A stretch of DNA of 64,000 nt from Chitinophaga costaii (GTDB lineage: Bacteria; Bacteroidota; Bacteroidia; Chitinophagales; Chitinophagaceae): positions 123,030 to 187,029 of the forward strand of contig NZ_FMAR01000010.1 in the NCBI RefSeq assembly GCF_900094705.1, in the 5' to 3' direction. Below, piece after piece: positions 19,301-26,996 of the stretch (the stretch's first letter is position 1; every line of letters begins with the position of its first letter). Both the position numbers and the translations under genes were made by a program. The notes beneath the pieces are model-generated. The model did no database searches, was not told the DNA's origin, and saw only the letters and a program-made list of their open reading frames with translations.

Positions 19301-19747
19301 TACAAAGGTTTCCACCTCGATGTGTTCTTCGAATGCAGGAACCGCATGGGCCGGAACATGCTGGGCGCGCAATCACAGATGCCCGGCCTGTTTAACGTGA
19401 ACACTACTACACAATGGCTGAAACGCTGGCAGCATCCAGGCGACGTAACCGATGTGCCGAAAGTATCCCAGGGCATTTCATCCATCCTGGGGTGGAGCAA
19501 TTTTAGCCTTAGCACCGGTGCTTACGAAAGGGTTATCTATGCCCGCATGGCCAACCTGAATTTCTCTTACTCCCTGCCGCAAGCACTCCTCAAAAAAGCG
19601 CATATCCGCAATGGCAGCATTTTCTTCCAGGGCCAGAACCTGCTCACCATTTCCAAATACAAAGGAGGATTGGACCCTGAAAACCTTACTCCTGGCAGCT
19701 TACCACCGCTGCGTATTTTAACCGGCGGTATTAGTCTCAACTTGTAA
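16394..19747 (+). CDS. SusC/RagA-family TonB-linked outer-membrane protein with STN domain
   Basis: 1117 residues from ATG 16394. An upstream TTG (16346) and internal ATGs (16454/16460) are alternatives; the chosen start keeps the long basic lead PRCKKIFMVMKL typical of this family. A signal sequence ends near FSQ. The STN domain follows (LSEKDASLKSILNKLEQQSGYTF ... DNTVVITRR), then a carboxypeptidase-regulatory-like domain (GRIIDEAGNPLPGVTV). The SusC plug carries EGRVPGLYITQNSG and MKDADATAIYGSRGANGVILITTKK, and the barrel follows. The STN domain signals to FecR. It works with SusD, encoded 10 bp downstream, as a lidded importer. Substrate unknown: no CAZyme or peptidase is in the operon. 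Confidence 0.96.
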   Translation: MEISRLSLSPAALPRCKKIFMVMKLTSFLCLLGCLHVSATAFSQNINLSEKDASLKSILNKLEQQSGYTFFYNADLVRQAPHVNVEIQNATLQQALDACFQAMPLHYTLIDNTVVITRRNIDFVKPMNALAPIVFIGRIIDEAGNPLPGVTVKIKYTNYGAVTNKDGQFTLLVPDKDNNTLVITFIGYTSQEVSTSTLKSPLIITLKENVSSLDEVQILAYGQTSKRLLTGNITTITAKEIGNNPVTNVLSAIEGRVPGLYITQNSGLPSSSFTTQIRGNSSFNGTNPLFVVDGVTYPANDNLSFLSNGDLNNSISQGSSALNFLDPSEIESVTVMKDADATAIYGSRGANGVILITTKKAKSGIPQLSINARLGESSRGTAPKLMNTAQYLAMRREAFANDNATPKASDLDLNGAWSQTAYTNWPKYTSGIHALNSDVNVAYGGGNGNVNYRISGQYAQQDAVQLGGGSVKTLGLRFDINSTSPNKKFYFDMSGGFSSTTNNTKPGDFSNVSLSTQAPNMPALIKPDGQLNWDNLGGNQNLLQKVKLLYNATTNNLLSNTVLSYHPIAGLSINATIGYNLLLNRDFRGQPTDYYQPVGNVALQTQAARSEFSVRTWTLDPNIDYTFKLGSKGTLDARAGGTLVDKLNPYSSITGVGFIGDALLYNPATAASVVANYTQVQERNLGYFGILKYNWADKYLLSLNGRYDGSTKFGSGKQFGAFWSVGAGWIFTEESWLKDRIPFLSFGKLRGSYGITGNDGIPNYLFLSTYSTALSYDGKPGLSPTRLSNPDLQWEQIKKREVGLYLEFFNGRIAFDGDYYNDITSHQLVTSFLSSVTGFTQYPINSPAIIRNNGAELSLTTYNIKTKQFTWSTGINITIPRATLVSYPGLSTSAVSTSYIVGKSPFLVRLYNYAGVDPQTGSNTYINKKGDKGAFIPFLSPEQLDINTDRTKYIDLSPKYFGGISNSFSYKGFHLDVFFECRNRMGRNMLGAQSQMPGLFNVNTTTQWLKRWQHPGDVTDVPKVSQGISSILGWSNFSLSTGAYERVIYARMANLNFSYSLPQALLKKAHIRNGSIFFQGQNLLTISKYKGGLDPENLTPGSLPPLRILTGGISLNL

Positions 19748-19757
19748 AACAACTGGC

Positions 19758-21212
19758 ATGAAAATATTAAAACATACTTATCTCCTCTTTGCAACGCTGC
19801 TGATCACCTTCAGCAGTTGTAAAAAGTTTCTGAACATTCCCCTGCCGGTAAACCAGATTGCCGGCAACGGGGCTTATATATCAGACAACTCGGCGGGTGC
19901 CGCGTCTACCGGCAACTTCACCAACATGTATACTTCCGGCTACTTTAACGGTGCAGAAAGTATTCCCTTCCGCACCGCGGTGTATGCAGATGAACTCACC
20001 AACCTTTTGACCACCAGTACCCAGCACCAGGCGTTCTACACAGACAACCTACAAGCAACTAATGTAGGTCAGTGGAGCAGTTTGTACAACCAGATATGGA
20101 AGATCAATACCACCATCGAAGGGCTGGATGCCAGCACCGCTACCCTGGAACACAAAAACCAATGGTTGGGAGAATCTTATTTCCTGCGCGCCTGGATGTT
20201 CTTTCACCTCCAGAACCTTTATGGCGACCTGCCTTTGGCCATTACCAGCAGCCTCTCTACCAATAATACTTTATCCCGCAGCCCTAAAGCAGCCGTGTAC
20301 GCACAAATCATTGCCGACCTGCTGAAAGCACAGGCTTTGCTGCCTGATAGTTATACAGATGGTTATGGCGAAAACACCGATAAGCGGGTACGCCCTAACA
20401 AATGGGCCGCTACCGCTTTACTGGCCCGGGCTTACCTCTATAACGGGGAATGGGCCAATGCAGAAACACAGGCCACGGCAGTGATTAACCAAACCGGCAC
20501 CTACCACCTGGAAGCGCTGGACAGCACCTTCCTGATAGGCAGCCACGAAACGGTGTGGGAACTGGCCCTGGTGACGGTACCCGGCGCTGCAGTTGCTACC
20601 GTGTATGATTACGCGTTGTACAACTTTGGCATTCCTTCCGACCTGGGTGTAGGTAAAACGCCGTTCGATTACCGCATTAGCTTTGTGGCCAGTGACGACC
20701 TGGTAAATGCCTTTGAACCAGGCGACACCCGTTTCACCAAATGGCTGCACCCGGTAGCCTCCGATGCCGATGCCACCCACGAAGCCATCACCTATTATGT
20801 CATTTATAAATACCGCGCCGCCGTGGTAGGCATTGAAAACGCCGTACAGATGCGCCTCCCCGAGCTATACCTCATCCGTGCAGAAGCCCGCGCCCAGCAG
20901 GGCAGCAACCTGCCCGGCGCGCAGGCAGACATCAACGTGGTGCGCACCCGTGCAGGACTAAGCGGCACTAAAGCTGCCACCAAAGACGCTTTGCTGGCAG
21001 CAGCCCTGCAAGAACGCCGCGTGGAATATTTTACGGAAGGCGGCCACCGCTTCTTCGACCTGAAACGCACCGGCAACATCGACGCCGTAATGACCCTGTC
21101 TGCTCCGAAAAAAGGCGGCACCTGGGATAGCAACAAACAACTGTGGCCCTTGCCCACCAACGATCTGCAACAAGACCTGAACCTGCAACAAAACCCAGGC
21201 TATCAGAACTAA
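19758..21212 (+). CDS. SusD/RagB-family nutrient-binding lipoprotein
   Basis: 484 residues. The lipoprotein signal (LLFATLLITFSSC, lipidated Cys about 21) places it on the outer-membrane surface as the lid of the SusC barrel. Helical TPR-like core includes YNQIWKINTTIEGLDAS and ESYFLRAWMFFHLQNLYGDLPL. The C-terminal signature is the family's LPELYLIRAEARAQQG and QERRVEYFTEGGHRFFDLKRTG. It starts 10 bp after susC and is followed by a strong terminator, so sigma-FecR and SusC-SusD form the core regulated locus. Its ligand cannot be read from sequence. Confidence 0.96.
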   Translation: MKILKHTYLLFATLLITFSSCKKFLNIPLPVNQIAGNGAYISDNSAGAASTGNFTNMYTSGYFNGAESIPFRTAVYADELTNLLTTSTQHQAFYTDNLQATNVGQWSSLYNQIWKINTTIEGLDASTATLEHKNQWLGESYFLRAWMFFHLQNLYGDLPLAITSSLSTNNTLSRSPKAAVYAQIIADLLKAQALLPDSYTDGYGENTDKRVRPNKWAATALLARAYLYNGEWANAETQATAVINQTGTYHLEALDSTFLIGSHETVWELALVTVPGAAVATVYDYALYNFGIPSDLGVGKTPFDYRISFVASDDLVNAFEPGDTRFTKWLHPVASDADATHEAITYYVIYKYRAAVVGIENAVQMRLPELYLIRAEARAQQGSNLPGAQADINVVRTRAGLSGTKAATKDALLAAALQERRVEYFTEGGHRFFDLKRTGNIDAVMTLSAPKKGGTWDSNKQLWPLPTNDLQQDLNLQQNPGYQN

Positions 21213-21232
21213 CCCACTTTAGATAACTACCC

Positions 21233-21262
21233 GCGCGGGTACAATAACACCCGCGCTTTTTT
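21233..21262 (+). terminator. Intrinsic terminator after susD
   Basis: GCGCGGGT (21233-21240) pairs perfectly with ACCCGCGC (21249-21256) around an 8-nt loop and is followed by TTTTTT. It lies 21 nt after the susD stop and would separate susD from the thioredoxin-like gene, or attenuate transcription into it. Confidence 0.85.
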
Positions 21263-21286
21263 ATTCACTTTTAATAACTAACCGTA

Positions 21287-22459
21287 ATGACTATACGTAA
21301 AATAGGATGGGCAGCCCTGTGCTTGCTCACGCTGCCGGCCATGGCGCAGCAGCAACCCAATTTCACACTCAAAGGCACCCTCACCAACATGCCCCACGCC
21401 TATACCAAGTTATACTTGCTGTACGATAGTACCTTCGTACCCAAACAGGCCGACAGCGCCGTGGTGCAGGATGGTAAGTTCCAGTTCTCCGGTTACATTC
21501 CTGCCGCCATGAATGTATCGATCGTAGCCCAAAAAGTAGCGCAAAATGCAGGCATCAGCGTCAACGCAAGCGAGCGAATGATTTTTATGCTGGGCAAAGG
21601 CAATACTTCCCTGACTGCCAATGGCTCCCTGGGGCAATTTACCCTCAGCGGACCGGGCGCCAAAGCCAACCAGGATTATCATACCGCCATCGCCGCTACC
21701 CTACTGGTAACCGATAGCATCAAAAAAATAACGGAGCAGCCAGACTACAAGACCAACCGGGCATTGCAAACTACCGTGATGTACCGGATATCTAACCTTT
21801 TTAAACCCATGAATGATGAAATGATCGCGTTTGTAAAATCCCATCCTGCATCGCCGGCCAGCCCCGCAATGGTATATGGTATTGCCAGCAGCCCATTCAC
21901 CACCACCCAGTTGACAGACACGCTGCTGGCATTACTACCGGCAGCATCCCTGCCCACGGTGAAGAATGCCGTGGCCACCATATATACCAAACACGCGCAG
22001 GAACAGGCCGAAAAAGAAGCCGCCGCCAGTAAAACCGCACCCGGCACACCGGCGATAGATTTTACCCTGAACGATATAGATGGCCATCCCGTAAGCCTGG
22101 ATTCCTACAAAGGCCAGTATGTGCTGATAGATTTCTGGGCAAGCTGGTGCGGCCCCTGCCGGGCAGAAAACCCTACGGTACGCAAGGCCTTTGAGTCATT
22201 TAAGGATAAGGGATTTACTGTGCTGGGCGTATCGCTGGATGTAGCCTCCCAAAAAGATAAATGGATGCAGGCCGTTGAGAAAGACGGACTACCCTGGAAA
22301 CAAGTTTCCGACGGAAAAGGATGGAATAGCGACGTGGCGGCCCTGTATGGAGTAAAATCCATCCCGCAAAACTTCCTCATCAGCCCAGATGGCAAGATCA
22401 TCGCCAGGAACCTGCGGGGAGCAGCCCTGGAGGAAAAACTGGCTACCATCCTGCACTAA
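21287..22459 (+). CDS. TlpA-like thiol-disulfide oxidoreductase with N-terminal DUF4369-type domain
   Basis: 390 residues, exported (signal peptide to about residue 20, PAMAQ). The N-terminal beta-rich domain (about 25-120, FTLKGTLTNMPHAYTKLYLLYDS) resembles DUF4369. A helical linker rich in Ala/Glu follows. The C-terminal thioredoxin domain (about 252-390) has FWASWCGPCRAEN with Cys288 and Cys291, a cis-Pro motif (KSIPQNFLIS) and the AhpC/TlpA extension. Probable role: reduction or quality control of periplasmic disulfides. Its position after SusCD, as often seen in Bacteroidota, suggests co-operation with the imported substrate, though the terminator in between argues for separate control. 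Confidence 0.9.
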   Translation: MTIRKIGWAALCLLTLPAMAQQQPNFTLKGTLTNMPHAYTKLYLLYDSTFVPKQADSAVVQDGKFQFSGYIPAAMNVSIVAQKVAQNAGISVNASERMIFMLGKGNTSLTANGSLGQFTLSGPGAKANQDYHTAIAATLLVTDSIKKITEQPDYKTNRALQTTVMYRISNLFKPMNDEMIAFVKSHPASPASPAMVYGIASSPFTTTQLTDTLLALLPAASLPTVKNAVATIYTKHAQEQAEKEAAASKTAPGTPAIDFTLNDIDGHPVSLDSYKGQYVLIDFWASWCGPCRAENPTVRKAFESFKDKGFTVLGVSLDVASQKDKWMQAVEKDGLPWKQVSDGKGWNSDVAALYGVKSIPQNFLISPDGKIIARNLRGAALEEKLATILH

Positions 22460-22520
22460 GATAATAGCCATATGAGATTTAAATGATGACCAGCCCTGGT
22501 ACACATTCGGTTGATTAAAT

Positions 22521-22572
22521 AGTATCATTCAATAAGCACCGGTTTTTTAACCATCGCTTATTGAATGGTACT
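22521..22572. repeat. 17-bp inverted repeat (nested hairpin) between convergent genes
   Basis: AGTATCATTCAATAAGC (22521-22537) pairs with 22556-22572 over 17 bp with one G-T pair. The 18-nt loop itself contains GGTT/AACC around TTTT. No U-tract follows on either strand, so it is not a textbook terminator. It could be a bidirectional transcription end or a small repeat element. Confidence 0.55.
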
Positions 22573-22606
22573 TAAAAATACAAAGCGCTTAAAAAAACAG
22601 GATGCG

Positions 22607-23716
22607 CTACACCAGGGAGCGCCCCCGGTAATAAAAACGATAAAACCAAAACGCGGAAAGCCCCAGGCACAGCGCCATACAAGCCCATACCTGCCCATAC
22701 ATGACGCCCCAGAACATTCCTATAAAAAATACAAATACCCAACGCAGGTACACCCCGGTGTGTAAACCAATCACGTATAACAGGCTACGCAAACATACAA
22801 GCATGCTTAAGCCCCATACCGTCATCAACAAGGCCCAGGGCAGCGAAAAACATAACCACAGCCACCCTATTTCCGGCAAAAAAATGAACGCATATCGCAG
22901 GGCCAGGAAGGCAAACAAGCGGGAACGGCTATACGGAAAGTTTAATCCAAATTTTAATTGGAACGTTTCGAAGCGCTGGTCCTGGTATAGCAGGTAAACA
23001 TGCGCCATCACGAATAGCAGTACCACGAGCTGCAAGGCCCGGAAATCCTGCACCCCATGCAGGGCCACGTACCACATAACTGCCAGGGAAGCTGTTTTGA
23101 TCAATACCCAAGACACCTTGTGCTGGTGAATGAGCTGGTAGATAAATAAGCTAAAAAAAGGTTTACGCCATTGACGGGTAATGCCCACCCGCGAAGTGCC
23201 GCCCGGCAACCGGTTGGCCAAAACTACATACCCCCCAGCACTCACGGCTACCAGCACCAGTAAATAACACAAAGACCACAACGGTATTTGCAGATGTCCG
23301 TACAGCCCACCCAGCACCAGCGCAAACAGGACATACGCCAGGGCCGGCAGCATTATGAACAGTTGTGCTACATACCAACTAAAAAACTGCCTGCGCCGGC
23401 TAAACGCGGTGGCACTGTAAAATAAATACTGGCTGGCCGGCAGCGATAACTGCGCCGCTACATACTGCCAGCTTTTAAAGGCATACAAGGCCCATACTAC
23501 GAAAACCGCCCCCATCATGAAGGGCGAGGTAATAAAAGTTAGGGTGATCACCAGGCTGGCCACCGTTATCTGGCTGGTGGGAATGGTACCCGCGTAGTTA
23601 ATGAAAAAGCAATAACTCACTACGGCCACGAAGAAAAACAGCAGCAGCCCCGCATGCACCCGGTAAAAACCTTTGCCAAAACTGCGAATGAGTACCTGTG
23701 TGAATGGTGCATGCAT
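22607..23716 (-). CDS. ABC transporter permease-like membrane protein
   Basis: 369 residues from ATG 23716, 2 bp after the stop of the ATPase gene; the frame is open further upstream but that part overlaps the ATPase. About 8-10 hydrophobic helices are visible (GLLLFFFVAVVSYCFFINYA, ITVASLVITLTFITSPFMMGAVFVVWAL, FIMLPALAYVLFALVLGGLYG, LLVLVAVSAGGYVVLAN, and more to the C-terminal FYRFYYRG). There is no ABC motif of its own. It is paired with the small ATPase and so probably forms an exporter-type ABC complex. Sequence gives no substrate. Confidence 0.75.
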   Translation of the reverse strand: MHAPFTQVLIRSFGKGFYRVHAGLLLFFFVAVVSYCFFINYAGTIPTSQITVASLVITLTFITSPFMMGAVFVVWALYAFKSWQYVAAQLSLPASQYLFYSATAFSRRRQFFSWYVAQLFIMLPALAYVLFALVLGGLYGHLQIPLWSLCYLLVLVAVSAGGYVVLANRLPGGTSRVGITRQWRKPFFSLFIYQLIHQHKVSWVLIKTASLAVMWYVALHGVQDFRALQLVVLLFVMAHVYLLYQDQRFETFQLKFGLNFPYSRSRLFAFLALRYAFIFLPEIGWLWLCFSLPWALLMTVWGLSMLVCLRSLLYVIGLHTGVYLRWVFVFFIGMFWGVMYGQVWACMALCLGLSAFWFYRFYYRGRSLV

Positions 23717-23718
23717 GC

Positions 23719-24345
23719 TTAAAAATTTACCGTATTGTTTTCTACCAACAAAGTCTGCAAGGCAGGCAGGGAGCCCGTTTCCAGTGGTTGGTGAGAGGAT
23801 AATAGAAAGCTTACCCCGGCTGCATACTGGTCGCGTATCCAGGTATTCAGCACTGCCAGTGCGGCGGTGTCCATGGTAATCAGGGGTTCGTCCAGTAGTA
23901 TCCATGCTGGCTGCCCCAGGAAGGCCAGTACCAACGACAGTTTTTTGAGCATACCACTAGAATACCCGCCCACCGGCCGATCCAGGTCGTTTTGCAGCCC
24001 AATGCTTTCCAGGTAATGCCCTTCCTGCCCTGCCGGGGCCTGCTTGGCGGCGGCAAAGAGGGCACACATTTCCCGGCCAGTGAGGAACTCCGGGAATATG
24101 GGTTCTGCTTCCGCAAAATTTACCCGCCGGCGGTAGCCAACCGGTTGTTTTTTAAGGTCCAGCATTTCATCCAGCAACACCTTCCCCTTAAAATCCAGTA
24201 CGCCTGCCAGGGCTTTCAGCAAGGTACTCTTGCCCGATCCATTTGCCCCGCGTATCCAATATACACCCCTGGAAAGCGCCAGGGAAGGCACTTGCAGCGC
24301 CAGGCGACCCTGGTAATACTTTTCGAATTGTGAAATATGTAGCAT
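23719..24345 (-). CDS. ABC transporter ATP-binding protein
   Basis: 208 residues, cytoplasmic. Walker A GANGSGKST (33-41), a degenerate signature motif YSSGMLKKL (128-136), Walker B WILLDEP (148-154, catalytic Glu153) and a switch His in SSHQPLE are all present. The length is short for an ABC ATPase and fits the CcmA/YadG-like subclass that works with separate membrane proteins. The permease gene follows 2 bp later, so the two form a translationally coupled pair. Substrate unknown. Confidence 0.92.
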   Translation of the reverse strand: MLHISQFEKYYQGRLALQVPSLALSRGVYWIRGANGSGKSTLLKALAGVLDFKGKVLLDEMLDLKKQPVGYRRRVNFAEAEPIFPEFLTGREMCALFAAAKQAPAGQEGHYLESIGLQNDLDRPVGGYSSGMLKKLSLVLAFLGQPAWILLDEPLITMDTAALAVLNTWIRDQYAAGVSFLLSSHQPLETGSLPALQTLLVENNTVNF

Positions 24346-24425
24346 ACCTCACCAAAATATCTGATTTATAAAAAGGTAACCCCATAAAATCTACCAACGG
24401 CATTTTACACCTTACTACTGGCAAC

Positions 24426-24455
24426 AAAAAAGGGCCAGCGTATCAGCCAGCCCTT
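24426..24455 (-). terminator. Intrinsic terminator of the DEAD-box helicase gene
   Basis: On the minus strand AAGGGCTGGC (24455-24446) pairs with GCTGGCCCTT (24439-24430) around TGATAC, with two G-T pairs, and is followed by TTTTTT. It lies about 20 nt after the helicase stop at 24477. Confidence 0.75.
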
Positions 24456-24476
24456 TCCAATAACATGGGAATAAAA

Positions 24477-25619
24477 TTAATAGCCCTGTAAGTTCACCGT
24501 GTCTGTTTCGGTGATCGCTACCTTCCGGCCCATCTTTTTCTGGATAATGCCAAAATGATGATCGTCTTCCGGTGTTACCAGGGTAATAGCTTTACCCATG
24601 GCGCCGGCGCGGCCAGTACGACCTATGCGGTGAATGTAGTCTTTAGGAGAACGGGGCAGCTCGTAATTAATCACCACCGGCAGTTCCACGATGTCTATGC
24701 CACGGGCCGCCAGGTCGGAGGCCACCAGTACGCGTATTTTGCCACTCTTAAATTGGTGCAGTATATCGATACGGGTGTTCTGGCCCATGTCTCCATGAAA
24801 GGCAGCGGCCTGTATGCCGTTCTTATTAAGCTTGGCCACGATGTTGTCTGCCGTGCGGGTGGAGGAGGCAAATACCAGCACCTGCTGTATATTCTGTTCT
24901 TTAATGAGATAGCGCAGGAAAGGCCCTTTGCGCTCCATGCTTACGTGGTAAGCCGTTTGTTCGATGGTGTCGATGGCATCTTCCGTTTCCTTGATCTCTA
25001 TGGTTACCGGCTCAAATAAAAGATGCTCCTGCAACCATTTAATATCCGGGTTAAGGGTGGCGGAGAATAAGATGGTTTGCCGGCGAACGGGCAACTGGGC
25101 CAGTATCTTATCCATTTCTTCGCGGAAGTCCTTGTTCAGCATCTTATCCGCTTCATCCAGCACCAGTATCTCTACTTTATTGAGGTGGAGGGTTTTACTT
25201 TCCACCAGGTCTAGCAGGCGGCCAGGGGTGGCTACCAGCACGTCGGTATGGCGTAGGTTTTTCATCTGCGGATTAATGGATACGCCGCCATATACCGCCG
25301 ATGCCTTAATCTGCTGCGGAAGGTGCTCACTCAGATCGGTAAACACTTCGGCCACCTGTATGGCCAGTTCCCGGGTAGGCACCAGCACCAGGGCGGGCGG
25401 AAAGCGTTCGCTGCGCTCGGTACGCTGCTGGAAGCGCTCAATAATGGGTAAGGCATAACTGGCGGTTTTCCCGGAGCCGGTTTTAGATACACCCAATACA
25501 TCTTTCCCCGCCAGGATGGCCGGTATGGCCTGTTCCTGCACCGGGTAGGGATGCGTATAATTTTTCCGGGTGATCGTGCTCAATAAAGGAATGGACAGGC
25601 CCAGCGTTGCAAAACTCAT
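24477..25619 (-). CDS. DEAD-box ATP-dependent RNA helicase
   Basis: 380 residues, cytoplasmic RNA remodeller. The Q-motif (FATLGLSIPLLSTITRKNYTHPYPVQEQAIP), Walker A SKTGSGKT, PTRELA, TPGRLLDL and motif II DEAD (Asp155) are followed by SAT, the helicase C domain ending in ARGIDI, and HRIGRTGR. There is almost no C-terminal extension (TDTVNLQGY), so this is a minimal RhlE-like enzyme. An in-frame start at 25670 would precede the -7 box at 25634-25641, so ATG 25619 is preferred. Such helicases act in ribosome assembly or RNA turnover, often at low temperature. Confidence 0.94.
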   Translation of the reverse strand: MSFATLGLSIPLLSTITRKNYTHPYPVQEQAIPAILAGKDVLGVSKTGSGKTASYALPIIERFQQRTERSERFPPALVLVPTRELAIQVAEVFTDLSEHLPQQIKASAVYGGVSINPQMKNLRHTDVLVATPGRLLDLVESKTLHLNKVEILVLDEADKMLNKDFREEMDKILAQLPVRRQTILFSATLNPDIKWLQEHLLFEPVTIEIKETEDAIDTIEQTAYHVSMERKGPFLRYLIKEQNIQQVLVFASSTRTADNIVAKLNKNGIQAAAFHGDMGQNTRIDILHQFKSGKIRVLVASDLAARGIDIVELPVVINYELPRSPKDYIHRIGRTGRAGAMGKAITLVTPEDDHHFGIIQKKMGRKVAITETDTVNLQGY

Positions 25620-25633
25620 TTTCTTTTTTGCCG

Positions 25634-25641
25634 CAAAGCTA
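25634..25641 (-). promoter_or_regulatory. -7 promoter box of the DEAD-box helicase gene (TAGCTTTG)
   Basis: Minus-strand TAGCTTTG followed by C, a full match to TAnnTTTG, ends 14 nt before ATG 25619. It decides the start codon against the longer frame beginning at 25670. Confidence 0.65.
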
Positions 25642-25705
25642 TCGAAAATAATACACTTGCCTGTTTTCATTCACACCCAGGCCCCGGTGTTACGATGCAG
25701 CAGTT

Positions 25706-25738
25706 CCTATTCCTAGGCATGCCCCCTATTCCCAGGCA
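25706..25738. repeat. Two direct repeats CCTATTCCYAGGCA upstream of the helicase promoter
   Basis: CCTATTCCTAGGCA at 25706-25719 and CCTATTCCCAGGCA at 25725-25738, one base different and 19 bp apart (about two helical turns). Each contains a CCTA-N4-TAGG-like half palindrome. They lie about 65-100 bp upstream of the helicase -7 box. The rest of 25642-25922 shows nothing else. Candidate operator pair. Confidence 0.35.
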
Positions 25739-25922
25739 GGCAGCATATGGTAAATAACTGCCATTTGCGGGTGATTAAAAGTGATAAACAGGGAAAGAGC
25801 CACCCGGGATGGCCTATCATACCGCAAGGTGCAGATAATAACGTTCACGCATACACGCCATTTCATAGAATGCCTGCAACATGCTGTAGATACAGCATGC
25901 AGGCTTGCTATTACAAAACAGT

Positions 25923-26165
25923 TTATTTAAAGCTATTTTTCCAGGACAATGCCGGCTGCGGAGGCAGCGCGTTGGAGTTTGTATTTATTTTTGGGGCATA
26001 TACTGCCCGGCGGCGCGCTTGTACCCGGCCCACCAGCAGTACCAGTGCCACTACCATGCAGCGCACTAGCAGGGAAGTATGCATAAAAATTGCCCCGCAG
26101 CGTACCTCCACCACAATGATCAAAAATACGATGAGTATTGCCATCATCTTTTTCATAGCATGCAT
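25923..26165 (-). CDS. Possible small membrane protein
   Basis: 80 residues if started at 26165. The N-terminus MHAMKKMMAILIVFLIIVVEV is a strong membrane helix or signal, and a second hydrophobic stretch (LLVRCMVVALVLLVGRV) follows. The C-terminal third is polar and basic. No family is recognised, and overlapping frames on both strands are also open, so coding status is uncertain. The hydrophobic pattern is the only support. Confidence 0.35.
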   Translation of the reverse strand: MHAMKKMMAILIVFLIIVVEVRCGAIFMHTSLLVRCMVVALVLLVGRVQARRRAVYAPKINTNSNALPPQPALSWKNSFK

Positions 26166-26451
26166 TTTTTAGTAAACAGGATACCAGCGCAGGAAAGAAA
26201 ATCCCCCACAGCAGGCCATACCGCTTTATAACCGCCGTGCATTCATCCATTATTAACCACTGCAGGCCGTATGCCTTTCACAATGCAAGCTTACGATAAG
26301 TTGGGCTGCTCCTCGGCAGCATGTGACCAATGTACCGGAAGATGTGACGAACAAAGGCCTGCCAGCAACCCTTTCATATTAAACAAATTCATTACCTTTA
26401 CAACGCTTGTATGAGCCCATGCCAGTTACCCACACTGGAGAATCCGAACCT

Positions 26452-26937
26452 ATGAAAAAAATGTTTCACACCACCGCACGCATTGGCCTGGCTATTGGCA
26501 TTTTGTGCCTGGCCGGCGCCTCCACCGGCTACCTAACCATGAGCAGTTTCCGCCGGCATGCCGCTACGGCCAGTGGTACCGTGATCGATATGGTGTCTTA
26601 CCACAATGGCGGCGACCTTACGTATGCGCCGGTGGTGACTTATTACGATAAAAAACGCAAGCGCCATACTTATATTTCTCACGCCTACGCTACCCCTGCC
26701 GCCTATACGATTGGCGAAGGGGTATATGTTTTCTACAATCCGCAGCATCCTGAAGAAGCCCAGTTGGTACCATTCAACACGCACACTGGTCTGATGGTGC
26801 TACTTGTTGTGGGCTTGCTGGCAGGTGGTATGGGTATTGGCTTATTGTACTACCGGCGGTCAGCAAGCCACCCACAAAACTGGCTGCTGCCCAATGGACG
26901 CAGCGTGGCCGTGGAATTTATAAAAATGAAAAAATGA
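26452..26937 (+). CDS. DUF3592-like membrane protein
   Basis: 161 residues from ATG 26452; in-frame upstream starts exist at 26407 (TTG) and 26419 (ATG) but a TACCTTTA box at 26393-26400 lies just before them. Two transmembrane helices (about 9-30, ARIGLAIGILCLAGASTGYL, and about 110-135, GLMVLLVVGLLAGGMGIGLLYY) flank an extracytoplasmic beta domain. That domain has the DUF3592 pattern: SGTVIDMVSYHNGGDLTYAPVVTYYD ... YTIGEGVYVFYNPQHPEEAQLV. Function of the family is not established. Monocistronic, ended by a bidirectional terminator shared with the GH30 gene. Confidence 0.8.
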   Translation: MKKMFHTTARIGLAIGILCLAGASTGYLTMSSFRRHAATASGTVIDMVSYHNGGDLTYAPVVTYYDKKRKRHTYISHAYATPAAYTIGEGVYVFYNPQHPEEAQLVPFNTHTGLMVLLVVGLLAGGMGIGLLYYRRSASHPQNWLLPNGRSVAVEFIKMKK

Positions 26938-26976
26938 AAAAAAAGCGAAAGGCCGGTTTCGTTGCCTTTCGCTTTG
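26938..26976. terminator. Bidirectional intrinsic terminator
   Basis: AGCGAAAGGC (26944-26953) pairs perfectly with GCCTTTCGCT (26964-26973) around a 10-nt loop. The A-run before the stem gives a U-tract for the minus-strand GH30 gene; the plus-strand side has only TTTG. It closes both convergent genes. Confidence 0.8.
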
Positions 26977-26996
26977 CGCATAACTGCTAATAATAA

